The notes under the pieces: model-generated
The model's input: only the letters and a program-made list of their open reading frames with translations
The model's database searches: none
What the model was told of the DNA's origin: nothing
Shown: piece by piece, positions 41,859-50,917 of the stretch
How positions within the stretch are numbered: position 1 is the stretch's first letter
Layout: every line of letters begins with the position of its first letter
Translations under genes and position numbers: made by a program
From: Nonomuraea coxensis DSM 45129
Lineage (GTDB): Bacteria > Actinomycetota > Actinomycetes > Streptosporangiales > Streptosporangiaceae
DNA length: 64,000 nucleotides
Direction: 5' to 3'
NCBI RefSeq assembly: GCF_019397265.1
Contig: NZ_CP068985.1
Span: 1,240,001 to 1,304,000 of the forward strand

Positions 41859-42704
41859 TCAACCGGCCTCCCGATATCTGCGGCGAGCCTCCGCGAGGCT
41901 CACCGGCGCGTTCCTCGCCGCCGCGGCGGCGGCTGCGTTGCCTGCTGCCGCGTTGGCCGCCACGACCCGCCGCGGCCGCTCGGCGGGCACGCCCACGGCC
42001 GCCGGAGCGGTCACCGCGGGTCCTTCGACGCGCTCCGCCACCTGGGGCGGGCGGCGGAGGGAGGCCAGCACGCGCACGATCAGCGCCCCGCCGACCGCCG
42101 CCAGGCTGGCCACGTACGACCAGGCCACCCAGCCGGCCGCCGGGCGGCCGGCCGTGAGTCCGTGCATGATCGCGATGGGCCAGGCCAGGTACGCGGCGGA
42201 GTGCATGACCCGCCACATCCACGGCCTGTTCCGCGTCGCGAAGCGCCCCCGGATCATGCCGGTGACCACGGCCAGGACCATCAGGTCGAGCGCCACCGTC
42301 CCGAGGGCCACGTAGATCCCCGCCACCGGCACGAACGCCGCCCCCAGCGGGATGTGGCCGAGGCTGATCATGAGGGAGACGTGCGTGATCAGGTAGGCCA
42401 GCCCGATGAGGGCGGTGGCCCGGTGCGCGAGCTGCGCCCGGACCCGGTTCGCCGGCGAGAGGAAGACGCGCTCGGTGGTGATGATGCCGAGCGCGACCGT
42501 CGCGGTCAGCAGCACCAGGGCGAACACGCCCGCGTAGAACTCGAGGAAGCCGACCCCGCGGCCGAGCAGTTCGATGCCACGCTCCGTCCTGGTCAGCGCG
42601 AACGCCGACAGCAGGAGCGCCATGACCATGGCGCTGGCTCCCAGCCGGACGCTTCGGGTGTCCAGCTGGGTCGCGTGGTGCCGGGGGTGTCGTCTGTGGA
42701 GCAT
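41859..42704 (-). CDS. Ferric-reductase-like transmembrane protein
   Basis: 281 residues with about six hydrophobic segments. Histidines that could bind heme occur in paired helices: VRAQLAHRATALIGLAYLITH, HVSLMISLGHIPLG and WRVMHSAAYLAWPIAIMHG, the pattern of cytochrome b-type ferric reductase domains. It has no FAD/NAD domain, which the NuoF-like partner at 40214 may replace. The C-terminus is a ~60-residue Ala-rich cytoplasmic tail (VVAANAAAGNAAAAAAARN). ATG 42704 starts the operon. Confidence 0.82.
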   Translation of the reverse strand: MLHRRHPRHHATQLDTRSVRLGASAMVMALLLSAFALTRTERGIELLGRGVGFLEFYAGVFALVLLTATVALGIITTERVFLSPANRVRAQLAHRATALIGLAYLITHVSLMISLGHIPLGAAFVPVAGIYVALGTVALDLMVLAVVTGMIRGRFATRNRPWMWRVMHSAAYLAWPIAIMHGLTAGRPAAGWVAWSYVASLAAVGGALIVRVLASLRRPPQVAERVEGPAVTAPAAVGVPAERPRRVVAANAAAGNAAAAAAARNAPVSLAEARRRYREAG

Positions 42705-42776
42705 CTGTTTCCCTCCAAGGTCGGGTGAGGGTGCGACTCGGAAGGCGGATGACCCTTCGCGGGCGCGGTTCTCAGG

Positions 42777-44243
42777 TCAGCAACGGCGGCCCCGGTTGAT
42801 GCAGGAGACGACGGTCTGCATCAGCCGGTCGGGCATGACGTTGGCGAAGTCTGCGTGGTCCGTGACCGGGTTGTGCTTCTGCTCGGGGAAGGCGTCCAGC
42901 GCGTACGAGGGACCCTGCGGAACCGAGTAGGCGAGTGTCATGCGGAGCTGCGGGATGGCTCGCGTGCCCTGCGGACAGGCACCGCTCTGGTCGGGGAAGA
43001 CCACGTGCGTGCGATGGTTGGCGCTGTCGGTGTTCTGTCCGTCCCAGCAGCTCGGGAAGTCCAGAATACGAAGGACGAGGCTGCCGCGCGGGCAAAGCGG
43101 ATATTTGTCGGTAGTTATGCGATTTTGGAATCCCGTGCAGGACCAGGCGGCCTTCGCGTTGGCCGGGCCGTTGGTCGCGGCCTTGGCGTCACCGGTGATG
43201 ATCCGCAGGAACCTCGGCATGGCGACCACCCGGGAGCCGGCGTTGCCGCGGAACTGGAGCTGCACCGCGCGGGCGGTCAGCTGCTGGCCCACGTTGCCGT
43301 CCGGGTCGTTGGTGTTCGCGTCGACCTTGCGGTTGCGCAGCACCGGCCAGAAATAGGTGGACCTGTCGCCCAGCCGGCAGGTCGTGCCCGCCGCGGCCAG
43401 GCTCTCGTCGGTGGAGAAGGCGTCCGTCGACAGGTTGCCCACGTAGTCGTGCAGGTGGTGCGCCCCGTTGCTCACGCCGGGGGCCACGATGAAGTTGTCG
43501 GGGTTGTTGTGCCTGTTCTCGTTCCTGCCGCACTGGGAGACGAAGGTGCCGCGGGAGCCGTTGCGGTTGAAGCGCACGTTCACGCGCTGCGGCGCGACCT
43601 GGCGGATGTCGACGAAGTCCTCGGGGAACGGGCCCAGGTCGGCGCAGGCGGCCTCGTCGGGGTCGTTCGTGGCCGTGCCGGTGGGGGAGGCGGTCGGCGA
43701 GGCGTTGCCGCCGCCGGGGTTGTTCCGGGTGGGGACCGGCGTGGCGGTCCTGGTGGGGTTGTTGCGGCGGCGGGAGAAGGTCGAGGCGGTCTGCTCGTCC
43801 TCGGGGGCGGCCTCGGGGGCGTCCTCGGGGGACGCGGCCGGGTCGAGCAGCCTGGCGCCACCCTGGGGGGCCTGCTGGTCGCCGTCCTGCTGCTGGTCCT
43901 GACCCTGCTGCTGGTCGCCGTTCGGTTGCTGGTCGCCCTGTTGCCGGCCGTCGTTCTGCGGGTCGTTCTGCTGCTGGTCGTTCTGGCCCTGGTCCTGGTT
44001 CTGGTTCTGGCCCTGATCCTGGTCCTGGTTCTGGTTCTGGTCCTGCTGGTCGTCCTGGCCCTGTTGGTCGCCGTTGCGCTGCTGCCGGTTGTTGTTCTGC
44101 TGCTGACCCTGCGAGGGCTGCTCGGCCGGGTCGCAGTGGTCGGCGCGTGCGGGGGCGACGCCGATGACGGCCGCGGACACCAGCCCGCTAGCCACCACGG
44201 CCAAGGCGGACATGGCCGCGGCCATGCGTCTGGAACTCGTCAT
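42777..44243 (-). CDS. Secreted DUF1996 protein with Gln/Asn-rich region
   Basis: 488 residues. A signal peptide (MAAAMSALAVVASGLVSAAV, cleavage near ARA) is followed by an 87-residue Gln/Asn/Asp/Gly stretch (41-127), a Pro/Thr/Ser spacer, and a DUF1996 domain with FVSQCGRNENRHNNPDNFIV, HHLHDYVGN, STYFWPVL and CPRGSLVLRILDFPSCWDG. DUF1996 is known mostly from fungi and actinomycetes and has no assigned reaction; its His/Asp/Trp set suggests a secreted enzyme. ATG 44243 follows the DUF4142 stop directly (TAAATG), so the two are one transcript. The tail CINRGRRC has two Cys. Confidence 0.86.
   Translation of the reverse strand: MTSSRRMAAAMSALAVVASGLVSAAVIGVAPARADHCDPAEQPSQGQQQNNNRQQRNGDQQGQDDQQDQNQNQDQDQGQNQNQDQGQNDQQQNDPQNDGRQQGDQQPNGDQQQGQDQQQDGDQQAPQGGARLLDPAASPEDAPEAAPEDEQTASTFSRRRNNPTRTATPVPTRNNPGGGNASPTASPTGTATNDPDEAACADLGPFPEDFVDIRQVAPQRVNVRFNRNGSRGTFVSQCGRNENRHNNPDNFIVAPGVSNGAHHLHDYVGNLSTDAFSTDESLAAAGTTCRLGDRSTYFWPVLRNRKVDANTNDPDGNVGQQLTARAVQLQFRGNAGSRVVAMPRFLRIITGDAKAATNGPANAKAAWSCTGFQNRITTDKYPLCPRGSLVLRILDFPSCWDGQNTDSANHRTHVVFPDQSGACPQGTRAIPQLRMTLAYSVPQGPSYALDAFPEQKHNPVTDHADFANVMPDRLMQTVVSCINRGRRC
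43863..44123 (-). repeat. Low-complexity repeat coding a Gln/Asn/Asp-rich tract
   Basis: Reiterated CAG/AAC/GAC codons encode DQNQNQDQDQGQNQNQDQG-like sequence, residues 41-127 of the DUF1996 protein. The tract is prion-like in composition. Confidence 0.85.
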
Positions 44244-44885
44244 TTAGTGTCTCCTCGTGTCGACCGCCAGAGCGACGGGTGGTGCAGGTGAGGGCGTCGC
44301 GGGCTCCGGGAGTTGCTGGAAGTCGACCAGGCCCGTGGACTCCAGGAGGGCCATGTGGCGCATCACGAAGTTGATGCCTTCCTGGGCGAACTTCCTGATC
44401 TCGGTGTTGCGGGTGCCGGACCGTACGCCGGCCACGACGGTGAAGACCTTGCCGTGCGCGGCACGCAACAGGTTCGCGTAGTCCTTGTCGAAGGCGGGGC
44501 CGCTCTCCGCCGCGAGCTGGGCGAGCCAGCGTTGCTGGTCGGCGTTGGGCTCGTCGGGGATGACCACGCCGAGCTTCTTGGCGGCCTGGACGGTCAGGGC
44601 GTCCAGCTTCTTGTGATCCTCCATGATCAGCCGGCCCACCTCCTTGACCCGCTGCGACTCGGCCCGGGTCTGGGCCATGTCGCCCGCGGGCATCTCCCAC
44701 AGACCGGCCTGCCGGACCTTGACCAGCAGGTCGCGGTCCGCGGCGGTGAGCGGTCCCGCGGACGTCTGCGTGAACTGGGCGGCCGCCGGATCGATCGACG
44801 GGGGCATGACCAGCACGATCGTCACGGCGGCGGCCAGGACGAAGCCACCGAGCATGAACAGCTCGCCTCGCAAAAGCCTGTGCAT
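44244..44885 (-). CDS. DUF4142 protein, membrane-anchored or secreted
   Basis: 213 residues. An N-terminal hydrophobic segment (FMLGGFVLAAAVTIVLVM) is followed by a DUF4142 four-helix, ferritin-like domain: TAADRDLLVKVRQAGLWEM, SQRVKEVGRLIMEDHKKLDAL and MRHMALLESTGLV. Its function is unknown; family members are often periplasmic or envelope stress-linked. It leads the operon with DUF1996 and is divergent from the ECF sigma gene at 44994, so it is a likely target of that sigma factor. Confidence 0.85.
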   Translation of the reverse strand: MHRLLRGELFMLGGFVLAAAVTIVLVMPPSIDPAAAQFTQTSAGPLTAADRDLLVKVRQAGLWEMPAGDMAQTRAESQRVKEVGRLIMEDHKKLDALTVQAAKKLGVVIPDEPNADQQRWLAQLAAESGPAFDKDYANLLRAAHGKVFTVVAGVRSGTRNTEIRKFAQEGINFVMRHMALLESTGLVDFQQLPEPATPSPAPPVALAVDTRRH

Positions 44886-44952
44886 GGTCGGAGGTACGCG
44901 GCGGCAGCGGGTGAGGTTCAGCTATGGCCGGGAATAGTTAGAAATGACTGGA

Positions 44953-44981
44953 GTTATCGGAGTGGCTACCGGACCGATAAC
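44953..44981. promoter_or_regulatory. 8-bp inverted repeat in the sigma factor leader
   Basis: GTTATCGG (44953-44960) and CCGATAAC (44974-44981) are perfect reverse complements separated by 13 bp. They lie 13 bp before the sigma start and 68 bp from the divergent DUF4142 start. This may be an operator or a hairpin over the ribosome site (AAAGG at 44982-44986). Confidence 0.5.
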
Positions 44982-44993
44982 AAAGGTGTAAAG

Positions 44994-45548
44994 ATGTGCC
45001 CCGTGCTAGGTCACCTCGACGGCAGGTTCGAGAGTGCTGATGCCGAGGCGGAGCACCGCATCGCGGTGCTTTACCAGGAGTTCGGCGGCCCTCTGCTGCG
45101 CCACGTGCGCAAAAGTACTGGTAACGACCTCCAATGGGCCGAAGACGTCGTGCAGGAGACGCTCGTCCGAGCCTGGCGTAACTCGGCAAGACTGCAATGG
45201 GAACCAAGCCTCTTATGGGCGTGGCTACTGACGGTAGCCCGCAGGATTGTCATCGACGGACGTCGACGCAAGAGCGTACGGCCTCACGAGGTCGAGCCGC
45301 CCGAAGTCGACATGATGGCGGTGCCGGACGGCTCTGAGCGAGCACTGTCGGCGATCGTCGTCGCCGACGCGCTCCGCAGTCTGTCCGACGAACACCGCGA
45401 AGTCATTGAGCAGACCTACCTCCGAGACCGTACGATAAGTGAGGCGGCGGAGATTCTGGGGATCCCGCCGGGCACGGTGAAGTCCCGGCTCTACTACGGC
45501 ATCCGGGCTCTCCGCGAGCTGCTGCGGGACAAGGGGGTAGCCGGCTGA
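44994..45548 (+). CDS. ECF-type RNA polymerase sigma factor
   Basis: 184 residues. Region 2 shows AVLYQEFGGPLLRHV and WAEDVVQETLVRAWRN; region 4 shows LSDEHREVIEQTYLRDRTISE with AAEILGIPPGTVKSRLYYGIRALRELL. ATG 44994 has AAAGG eight nt before it; the first residues MCPVLGHLDGRF may be shorter in reality. Its stop overlaps the anti-sigma start by 1 nt (TGATG). It probably drives its own operon and the divergent DUF4142/DUF1996 pair, but I could not point to a matched promoter motif. Confidence 0.92.
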   Translation: MCPVLGHLDGRFESADAEAEHRIAVLYQEFGGPLLRHVRKSTGNDLQWAEDVVQETLVRAWRNSARLQWEPSLLWAWLLTVARRIVIDGRRRKSVRPHEVEPPEVDMMAVPDGSERALSAIVVADALRSLSDEHREVIEQTYLRDRTISEAAEILGIPPGTVKSRLYYGIRALRELLRDKGVAG

Positions 45549-45745
45549 TGCATGACGGGGTGGCCGCCTACGTCCTCGGCGTCCTCGATGAGGAGGAGCA
45601 CGAGGCGTTCGAGCGCCACCTCGACGCGTGCGAGCAGTGCCGGCGCGAGCTGGTCGAGCTCGTCGAGTTGCCTGAGCAGCTCGACGAGCTGAAGAACACC
45701 CCCTCGGCTTCCGACGACGACCCCCCTGTGTCCATGTCGCGTTGA
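45548..45745 (+). CDS. Minimal zinc-finger anti-sigma factor
   Basis: Only 65 residues. It consists of little more than a ZAS zinc-binding module: HDGVAAYVLGVLDEEEHEAF followed by H-x3-C-x2-C in ERHLDACEQCRREL. There is no membrane segment and no extracytoplasmic sensor, unlike most ZAS anti-sigmas, so it would act as a soluble, redox- or zinc-responsive inhibitor of the sigma factor at 44994. Translation is coupled (TGATG). The acidic tail NTPSASDDDPPVSMSR is probably disordered. Confidence 0.85.
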   Translation: MHDGVAAYVLGVLDEEEHEAFERHLDACEQCRRELVELVELPEQLDELKNTPSASDDDPPVSMSR

Positions 45746-45980
45746 CGTCCATCCCCTTTTCGGGTGGTATCGGTAACGGCAAGGCGTTCAGGGGGAGGTG
45801 TTCGGTGGGCATCAACGGCGATGCGCCCCTTCCCCGGCGTCCCTGGCCCCCCAGTGGCACTCTCCTGGCTGGGCCTGCCGCGCGTCCGCACGCGCCCGCA
45901 CTACTACTTCCCGCTGTTACGGGAACAAGAGCCTGGCCGTGAACGGCCCGGCCAACCCTCACAAAGGAGTGAGACCTGAC

Positions 45981-48900
45981 ATGCCCCTCGACGAGGCCAA
46001 GGACGAGCTGCTCCAGCGAGCGGCCGAGCACTGCGTGGCGAGCAGCGAACACGTGATCACCGAGGAGGCGCTGTCCTTCCTGCGGCTCTACTACCGTCAC
46101 GTGGCCCCCGAGGACCTGCTGGACCGCAACCCCGTCGACGTCTACGGCCCCGCGATGTCGCAGCGCCGGCTCGCCGAGCAGCGTCCCCAGGGCCGGGCCG
46201 TGATCCGCGCCTTCACCCCCACCATCGAGGAGAACGGGTGGGACCCGGGCCACTCGGTGGTCGAGGTGGTCACCGACGACATGCCGTTCCTGGTCGACTC
46301 GGTGACGATGGAGCTGGACCGGCACGACTTCGGCATCCACCTCCTGGTCCACCCGCAGATGCGGGTGCGCAGGGACATGACGGGCCGCATGCTGGGCCGC
46401 GGTCAGGAGGACGTCACCGGCCAGATGCTGGTCGAGTCCTGGATCCACATCGAGATCGACCGGCAGGCCGACCCGGCGGCGCTGAAGGCGCTGGAGAACG
46501 ACCTGCAGCGGGTGCTCACCGACGTGCGCCACGCCGTCGAGGACTTCAGGAAGATGCGGGCGCTCGCCGTCCAGGTCGCCGAGGACCTCAGCATGAGCCC
46601 GCCGCCGCTGGAGCCGGCCGAGGTCGAGGACAGCATCGACCTGCTGCGCTGGTTCGCCGACGGGCACTTCACCTTCCTCGGCTACCGCGAGTACCGGCTG
46701 GAGGACACCGATCGGGGCGAGGCGCTGCGGGCCCTGCCGGGCGCGGCGCTCGGCATCCTGCGCGACGACCGCATCGGCTCCGAGAGCTTCTCCGTGCTGC
46801 CGCCCGAGGTGCGGGCCAAGGCGCGCGAGAAGCAGCTCATGATCATCACCAAGGCCAACTCGCGGGCCACCGTCCACCGGGCGACCTACCTCGACTACAT
46901 CGGGGTCAAGATGTTCTCGCCCGACGGCGAGGTCATCGGCGAGCGGCGCTTCCTCGGGCTGTTCACCCACGTGGCCTACAACGAGTCCATCTCCCGCATC
47001 CCCGTGCTGCGCCGCAAGCTGGCCGACGTGCTGGAGCGGGCCGGGCTCGCCCCCGACAGCCACGACGGCAAGGACCTCATCGAGATCCTGGAGTCGTTCC
47101 CGCGTGACGAGCTGTTCCAGACCTCGCTGGAGCAGTTGCTGCCGATCGCGCTCGGCGTGCTGCGGCTGCGCGAGCGCAAGCAGGTCAAGCTGTTCCTGCG
47201 CCGCGACGACTACGGCCGCTACATCTCCTGCCTGATCTACCTGCCGCGCGACCGCTACACCACCAAGGTCCGGCTGAAGATGCAGGAGGTGCTGCTCAAG
47301 GCGCTGGGCGGCCGGTCGCTGGACTACAGCGCGATGATCGGCGAGTCGTCGCTGGCCCGCCTGCACGTCGTGATCCGGGGCGAGCGGGGCAAGCAGCTCC
47401 CGCCGCCGCGCGTGGACGTGGAGGAGCTGGAGGCCCGCCTGGCCGCCATCACCCGCTCCTGGGAGGACGACCTCGCCGTCGCGCTGGCCGAGATGACCTC
47501 CGAGGAGGAGGCGCCGGCGCTCACCCGCCGCTACGCCGCCGCGTTCCCCGAGGGCTACAAGGCCGACTTCCCGCCCAAGGTGGCCGTGGCCGACCTGCGC
47601 CGCCTGGAGGAGCTGGTCGCGGGCGGCGGCGGCGACGAGGTCGGGATCAACCTCTACGAGCCGTACGACGCGGCCGAGGGGGAGCGGCGGCTCAAGATCT
47701 ACAAGGTCGGCTCGCCCATCTCGCTGTCCCAGGCGCTGCCCCTCATCCAGCGGCTCGGCGTCGAGGTCGTGGACGAGCGGCCCTACGAGGTCGACCGGGA
47801 CAACGACCCGGCCACCAAGAACGCCTGGATCTACGACTTCGGCCTGCGCTACACGCCGTCCGCCGAGGTGGACAGGAAGGACTTCAAGCGCCTGTTCCAG
47901 GACGGCCTGCGGGCCCTGTGGACCGGGCGGGTGCAGGCCGACGACTTCAACGCGCTGATCCTGCGGGGCGGGCTGACCTGGGAGCAGGTCGAGGTGCTGC
48001 GGGTGTACGCCAAATACCTGCGGCAGGCGGGCAGCACGTTCTCGCAGCCGTACATGGAGAAGGTGCTCACCGGCAACGTGCGGCTGGCGCGGCTGCTGGT
48101 CAACCTGTTCGAGGCGCGGCTCGACCCGCGGCGGGACGAGGACGTGCGGTGCGACCTCGTGGACGCGCTGAACGAGGAGATCCTGGGCGCGCTGGACGAG
48201 GTGGCCTCGCTGGACGAGGACCGCATCCTGCGGGCGTACCTGGAGATGATTCAGGCGACCTTGCGCACCAATTACTTCCAGACGGTGGATGGGCGCCGTA
48301 AAACGTACATATCTCTCAAATTCGACCCGCAGGCCATCAGCGTGCTGCCGTTGCCGCGGCCGAAGTTCGAGATATTCGTCTACTCGCCGCGCGTCGAAGG
48401 CGTGCACCTCCGGTTCGGGAAGGTGGCGCGCGGCGGTCTGCGGTGGTCGGACCGGATGGAGGATTTCCGGACGGAGATCCTGGGCCTGGTCAAGGCGCAA
48501 ATGGTGAAAAACACCGTTATTGTCCCGACTGGGTCTAAAGGTGGATTTGTCGTCAAGCGTCCTCCGGTGGGCGGCACCCGCGAGGAGGTGATGGCCGAAG
48601 GCATCGCCTGCTACCGCACGTTCATCTCCGGCCTGCTGGACATCACCGACAACCTCGTGGACGGAAAGGTCGTGCCGCCGCGCGACGTGGTCCGGCACGA
48701 CGGCGACGACACCTACCTCGTCGTCGCGGCCGACAAGGGCACCGCCACCTTCTCCGACATCGCCAACGCGGTGGCCAAGGAGTACGGCTTCTGGCTCGGC
48801 GACGCCTTCGCCTCCGGCGGCTCCATCGGCTACGACCACAAGGCCATGGGCATCACCGCGCGCGGCGCCTGGGAGTCGGTCAAGTACCACTTCCGCACCA

Positions 48901-50855
48901 CGGGCGTGGACACCCAGACCACCGACTTCACCGTGGTCGGCATCGGCGACATGTCGGGCGACGTGTTCGGCAACGGCATGCTGCTGTCCCAGCACATCCG
49001 CCTCGTCGCCGCCTTCGACCACCGGCACGTCTTCGTCGACCCCGACCCCGACGCCGCCCGCTCCTTCGCCGAGCGGCGGCGCCTGTTCGAGCTGCCGCGC
49101 AGCTCCTGGGAGGACTACGACCCCGGGCTGATCTCCGCGGGCGGCGGCGTCTTCTCCCGCACCGCCAAGTCCGTCCAGATCACACCGCAGATGCGCGAGG
49201 CGCTCGGCATCCCGGCCGGCGTCAGCTCGATGGCGCCCAACGACCTGATCAGCGCCATCCTCAAGGCCCCGGTCGACCTGCTGTGGAACGGCGGCATCGG
49301 CACCTACGTCAAGGCGTCCTCCGAGTCGCACGCCGACGTCGGCGACAAGGCCAACGACGCGCTCCGCGTGGACGCCGCCGACCTGCGCTGCAAGGTCATC
49401 GGCGAGGGCGGCAACCTGGGCCTGACCCAGCTCGCCCGGATCGAGTTCGCGCGCAAGGGCGGGCTGGTCAACACCGACTTCATCGACAACTCGGCCGGGG
49501 TCGACACCTCCGACCACGAGGTGAACATCAAGATCCTGCTCGACCAGGTCGTCCGCGACGGCGAGCTGACCGACAAGCAGCGCAACCAGGTCTTCACCTC
49601 GATGACCGACGAGGTCGCCCAGCTCGTGCTGCGCGACAACTACGCCCAGAACGTGGTCCTCGACGTCGCCCGCGCCCAGGCCGTCGAGATGCTGCACATC
49701 CACTCCCGCTACCTGCGGCGGCTGGAGCGCGAGGGGCTGGTCAACCGGGAGCTGGAGTTCCTGCCCTCGGACAAGACGCTGGCCGAGCGCCGCCAGGCCA
49801 GGCTCGGGCTCACCTCGCCCGAGTTCTCCGTGCTGCTCGCGTACACCAAGCTGGTGCTCGACGCCGAGGTGCTGAACTCCGACCTGCCCGACGAGCCCTA
49901 CCTGGAGTCGTGGCTGGTCTCGTACTTCCCTTCGGCCCTGCGGGAGCGGTTCCGGACGTACATGGACGCGCACCCGCTGCGCCGCGAGATCATCACCACC
50001 TGCGTGGTGAACGATCTGGTCAACTCCATGGGCACCACGTTCATGCACCGCTTCGGCGAGGAGACCGGCGCCTCCGCGCCCGACATCGTGCGGGCGTGGC
50101 TGGTCACGCGCGAGCTGTTCGACCTGCCGAGCTTCTACCGGGCGGTCGAGGCGCTCGACAACCAGGTGGACACCGCCACCCAGATCGCCATGCTGCTGGA
50201 GGCGCGCAAGCTGATCGAGCGCGGCACCCGCTGGCTGCTGGCCAACCGCCGGCCGCCGCTCGACCTCGCCGGGTCGGCCGGTTTCTTCGTCAAGGGCGTC
50301 AACGGGCTGCTCGCCCACATCCCCAAGCTGCTCACCGGCCCCGACCTGGCCGCCTACGAGGAGCGCAGGGACGCCTTCCTCGCTCGCGGCGTGCCCCAGG
50401 AGCTGGCCGAGCGGGTGGCCGGGATGGTGCCCGCGTACTCCACGCTCGACCTGGTCGAGATCGCCTCGATCGGCGAGCGGCCGGTCAGCGAGGTGGCCGA
50501 GGTCTACTTCGACCTGGCCGACCGGCTCCAGCTCGCCCGCCTGCGGGAGCGCGTGATCGCGCTGCCCAGGGACAACCGCTGGAACTCCATGGCCCGTACG
50601 GCGCTGCGCGACGACCTGTACGCCGCGCACGCCTCCCTCACCCGGGACGTGCTGGCCCACAGCGAGCCGGGACTCGCGCCCGAGGAGCGGCTGGCCCTCT
50701 GGACGGAGGCCAACTCGGCGGCCGTCGCGCGGGCCAGGCAGACGCTGTCGGAGATCTGGGAGAGCGACAACTTCGACCTGGCCACGCTGTCGGTCGCGCT
50801 GCGGGCCGTCCGCACCCTGGTGGCCGCCACCAGCCTCCCGCACGCGGAGGCGTAG
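45981..50855 (+). CDS. gdh: NAD-dependent glutamate dehydrogenase, 180-kDa class
   Basis: 1624 residues, the size of the large NAD-GDH of Streptomyces and proteobacteria. The N-terminal part has ACT-like regulatory segments (HSVVEVVTDDMPFLVDSVTM); the catalytic core lies around residues 750-1200 with GGLRWSDRMEDFRTEILGL, TGSKGGFVVKRP and GIGDMSGDVFGNGMLLS, the NAD-binding and catalytic region; a long C-terminal domain follows. It oxidises glutamate to 2-oxoglutarate and ammonia with NAD. I chose ATG 45981 because AAAGGAG lies 11 nt before it; the frame is open to 45798. A long antisense frame over the gene is a codon-bias shadow. Confidence 0.95.
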   Translation: MPLDEAKDELLQRAAEHCVASSEHVITEEALSFLRLYYRHVAPEDLLDRNPVDVYGPAMSQRRLAEQRPQGRAVIRAFTPTIEENGWDPGHSVVEVVTDDMPFLVDSVTMELDRHDFGIHLLVHPQMRVRRDMTGRMLGRGQEDVTGQMLVESWIHIEIDRQADPAALKALENDLQRVLTDVRHAVEDFRKMRALAVQVAEDLSMSPPPLEPAEVEDSIDLLRWFADGHFTFLGYREYRLEDTDRGEALRALPGAALGILRDDRIGSESFSVLPPEVRAKAREKQLMIITKANSRATVHRATYLDYIGVKMFSPDGEVIGERRFLGLFTHVAYNESISRIPVLRRKLADVLERAGLAPDSHDGKDLIEILESFPRDELFQTSLEQLLPIALGVLRLRERKQVKLFLRRDDYGRYISCLIYLPRDRYTTKVRLKMQEVLLKALGGRSLDYSAMIGESSLARLHVVIRGERGKQLPPPRVDVEELEARLAAITRSWEDDLAVALAEMTSEEEAPALTRRYAAAFPEGYKADFPPKVAVADLRRLEELVAGGGGDEVGINLYEPYDAAEGERRLKIYKVGSPISLSQALPLIQRLGVEVVDERPYEVDRDNDPATKNAWIYDFGLRYTPSAEVDRKDFKRLFQDGLRALWTGRVQADDFNALILRGGLTWEQVEVLRVYAKYLRQAGSTFSQPYMEKVLTGNVRLARLLVNLFEARLDPRRDEDVRCDLVDALNEEILGALDEVASLDEDRILRAYLEMIQATLRTNYFQTVDGRRKTYISLKFDPQAISVLPLPRPKFEIFVYSPRVEGVHLRFGKVARGGLRWSDRMEDFRTEILGLVKAQMVKNTVIVPTGSKGGFVVKRPPVGGTREEVMAEGIACYRTFISGLLDITDNLVDGKVVPPRDVVRHDGDDTYLVVAADKGTATFSDIANAVAKEYGFWLGDAFASGGSIGYDHKAMGITARGAWESVKYHFRTTGVDTQTTDFTVVGIGDMSGDVFGNGMLLSQHIRLVAAFDHRHVFVDPDPDAARSFAERRRLFELPRSSWEDYDPGLISAGGGVFSRTAKSVQITPQMREALGIPAGVSSMAPNDLISAILKAPVDLLWNGGIGTYVKASSESHADVGDKANDALRVDAADLRCKVIGEGGNLGLTQLARIEFARKGGLVNTDFIDNSAGVDTSDHEVNIKILLDQVVRDGELTDKQRNQVFTSMTDEVAQLVLRDNYAQNVVLDVARAQAVEMLHIHSRYLRRLEREGLVNRELEFLPSDKTLAERRQARLGLTSPEFSVLLAYTKLVLDAEVLNSDLPDEPYLESWLVSYFPSALRERFRTYMDAHPLRREIITTCVVNDLVNSMGTTFMHRFGEETGASAPDIVRAWLVTRELFDLPSFYRAVEALDNQVDTATQIAMLLEARKLIERGTRWLLANRRPPLDLAGSAGFFVKGVNGLLAHIPKLLTGPDLAAYEERRDAFLARGVPQELAERVAGMVPAYSTLDLVEIASIGERPVSEVAEVYFDLADRLQLARLRERVIALPRDNRWNSMARTALRDDLYAAHASLTRDVLAHSEPGLAPEERLALWTEANSAAVARARQTLSEIWESDNFDLATLSVALRAVRTLVAATSLPHAEA

Positions 50856-50917
50856 TCACCGGCGCCCCGGGCGCTGGTCACCGGCATCCCGGGCGCGGCG
50901 GCGCCGCGCCCGGGGGC

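Noticed and set aside
43480..44291. Plus-strand Val/Leu-rich frame over the Gln-rich tract
   Set aside because: It is the complement of the CAG/AAC/GAC repeat and has no start signal; the minus strand has a signal peptide and a DUF1996 domain.
45225..50843. 1872-codon antisense frame over gdh
   Set aside because: Its translation is repetitive Val/Leu/Gly/Arg/His without domains, and gdh on the + strand explains the region fully.
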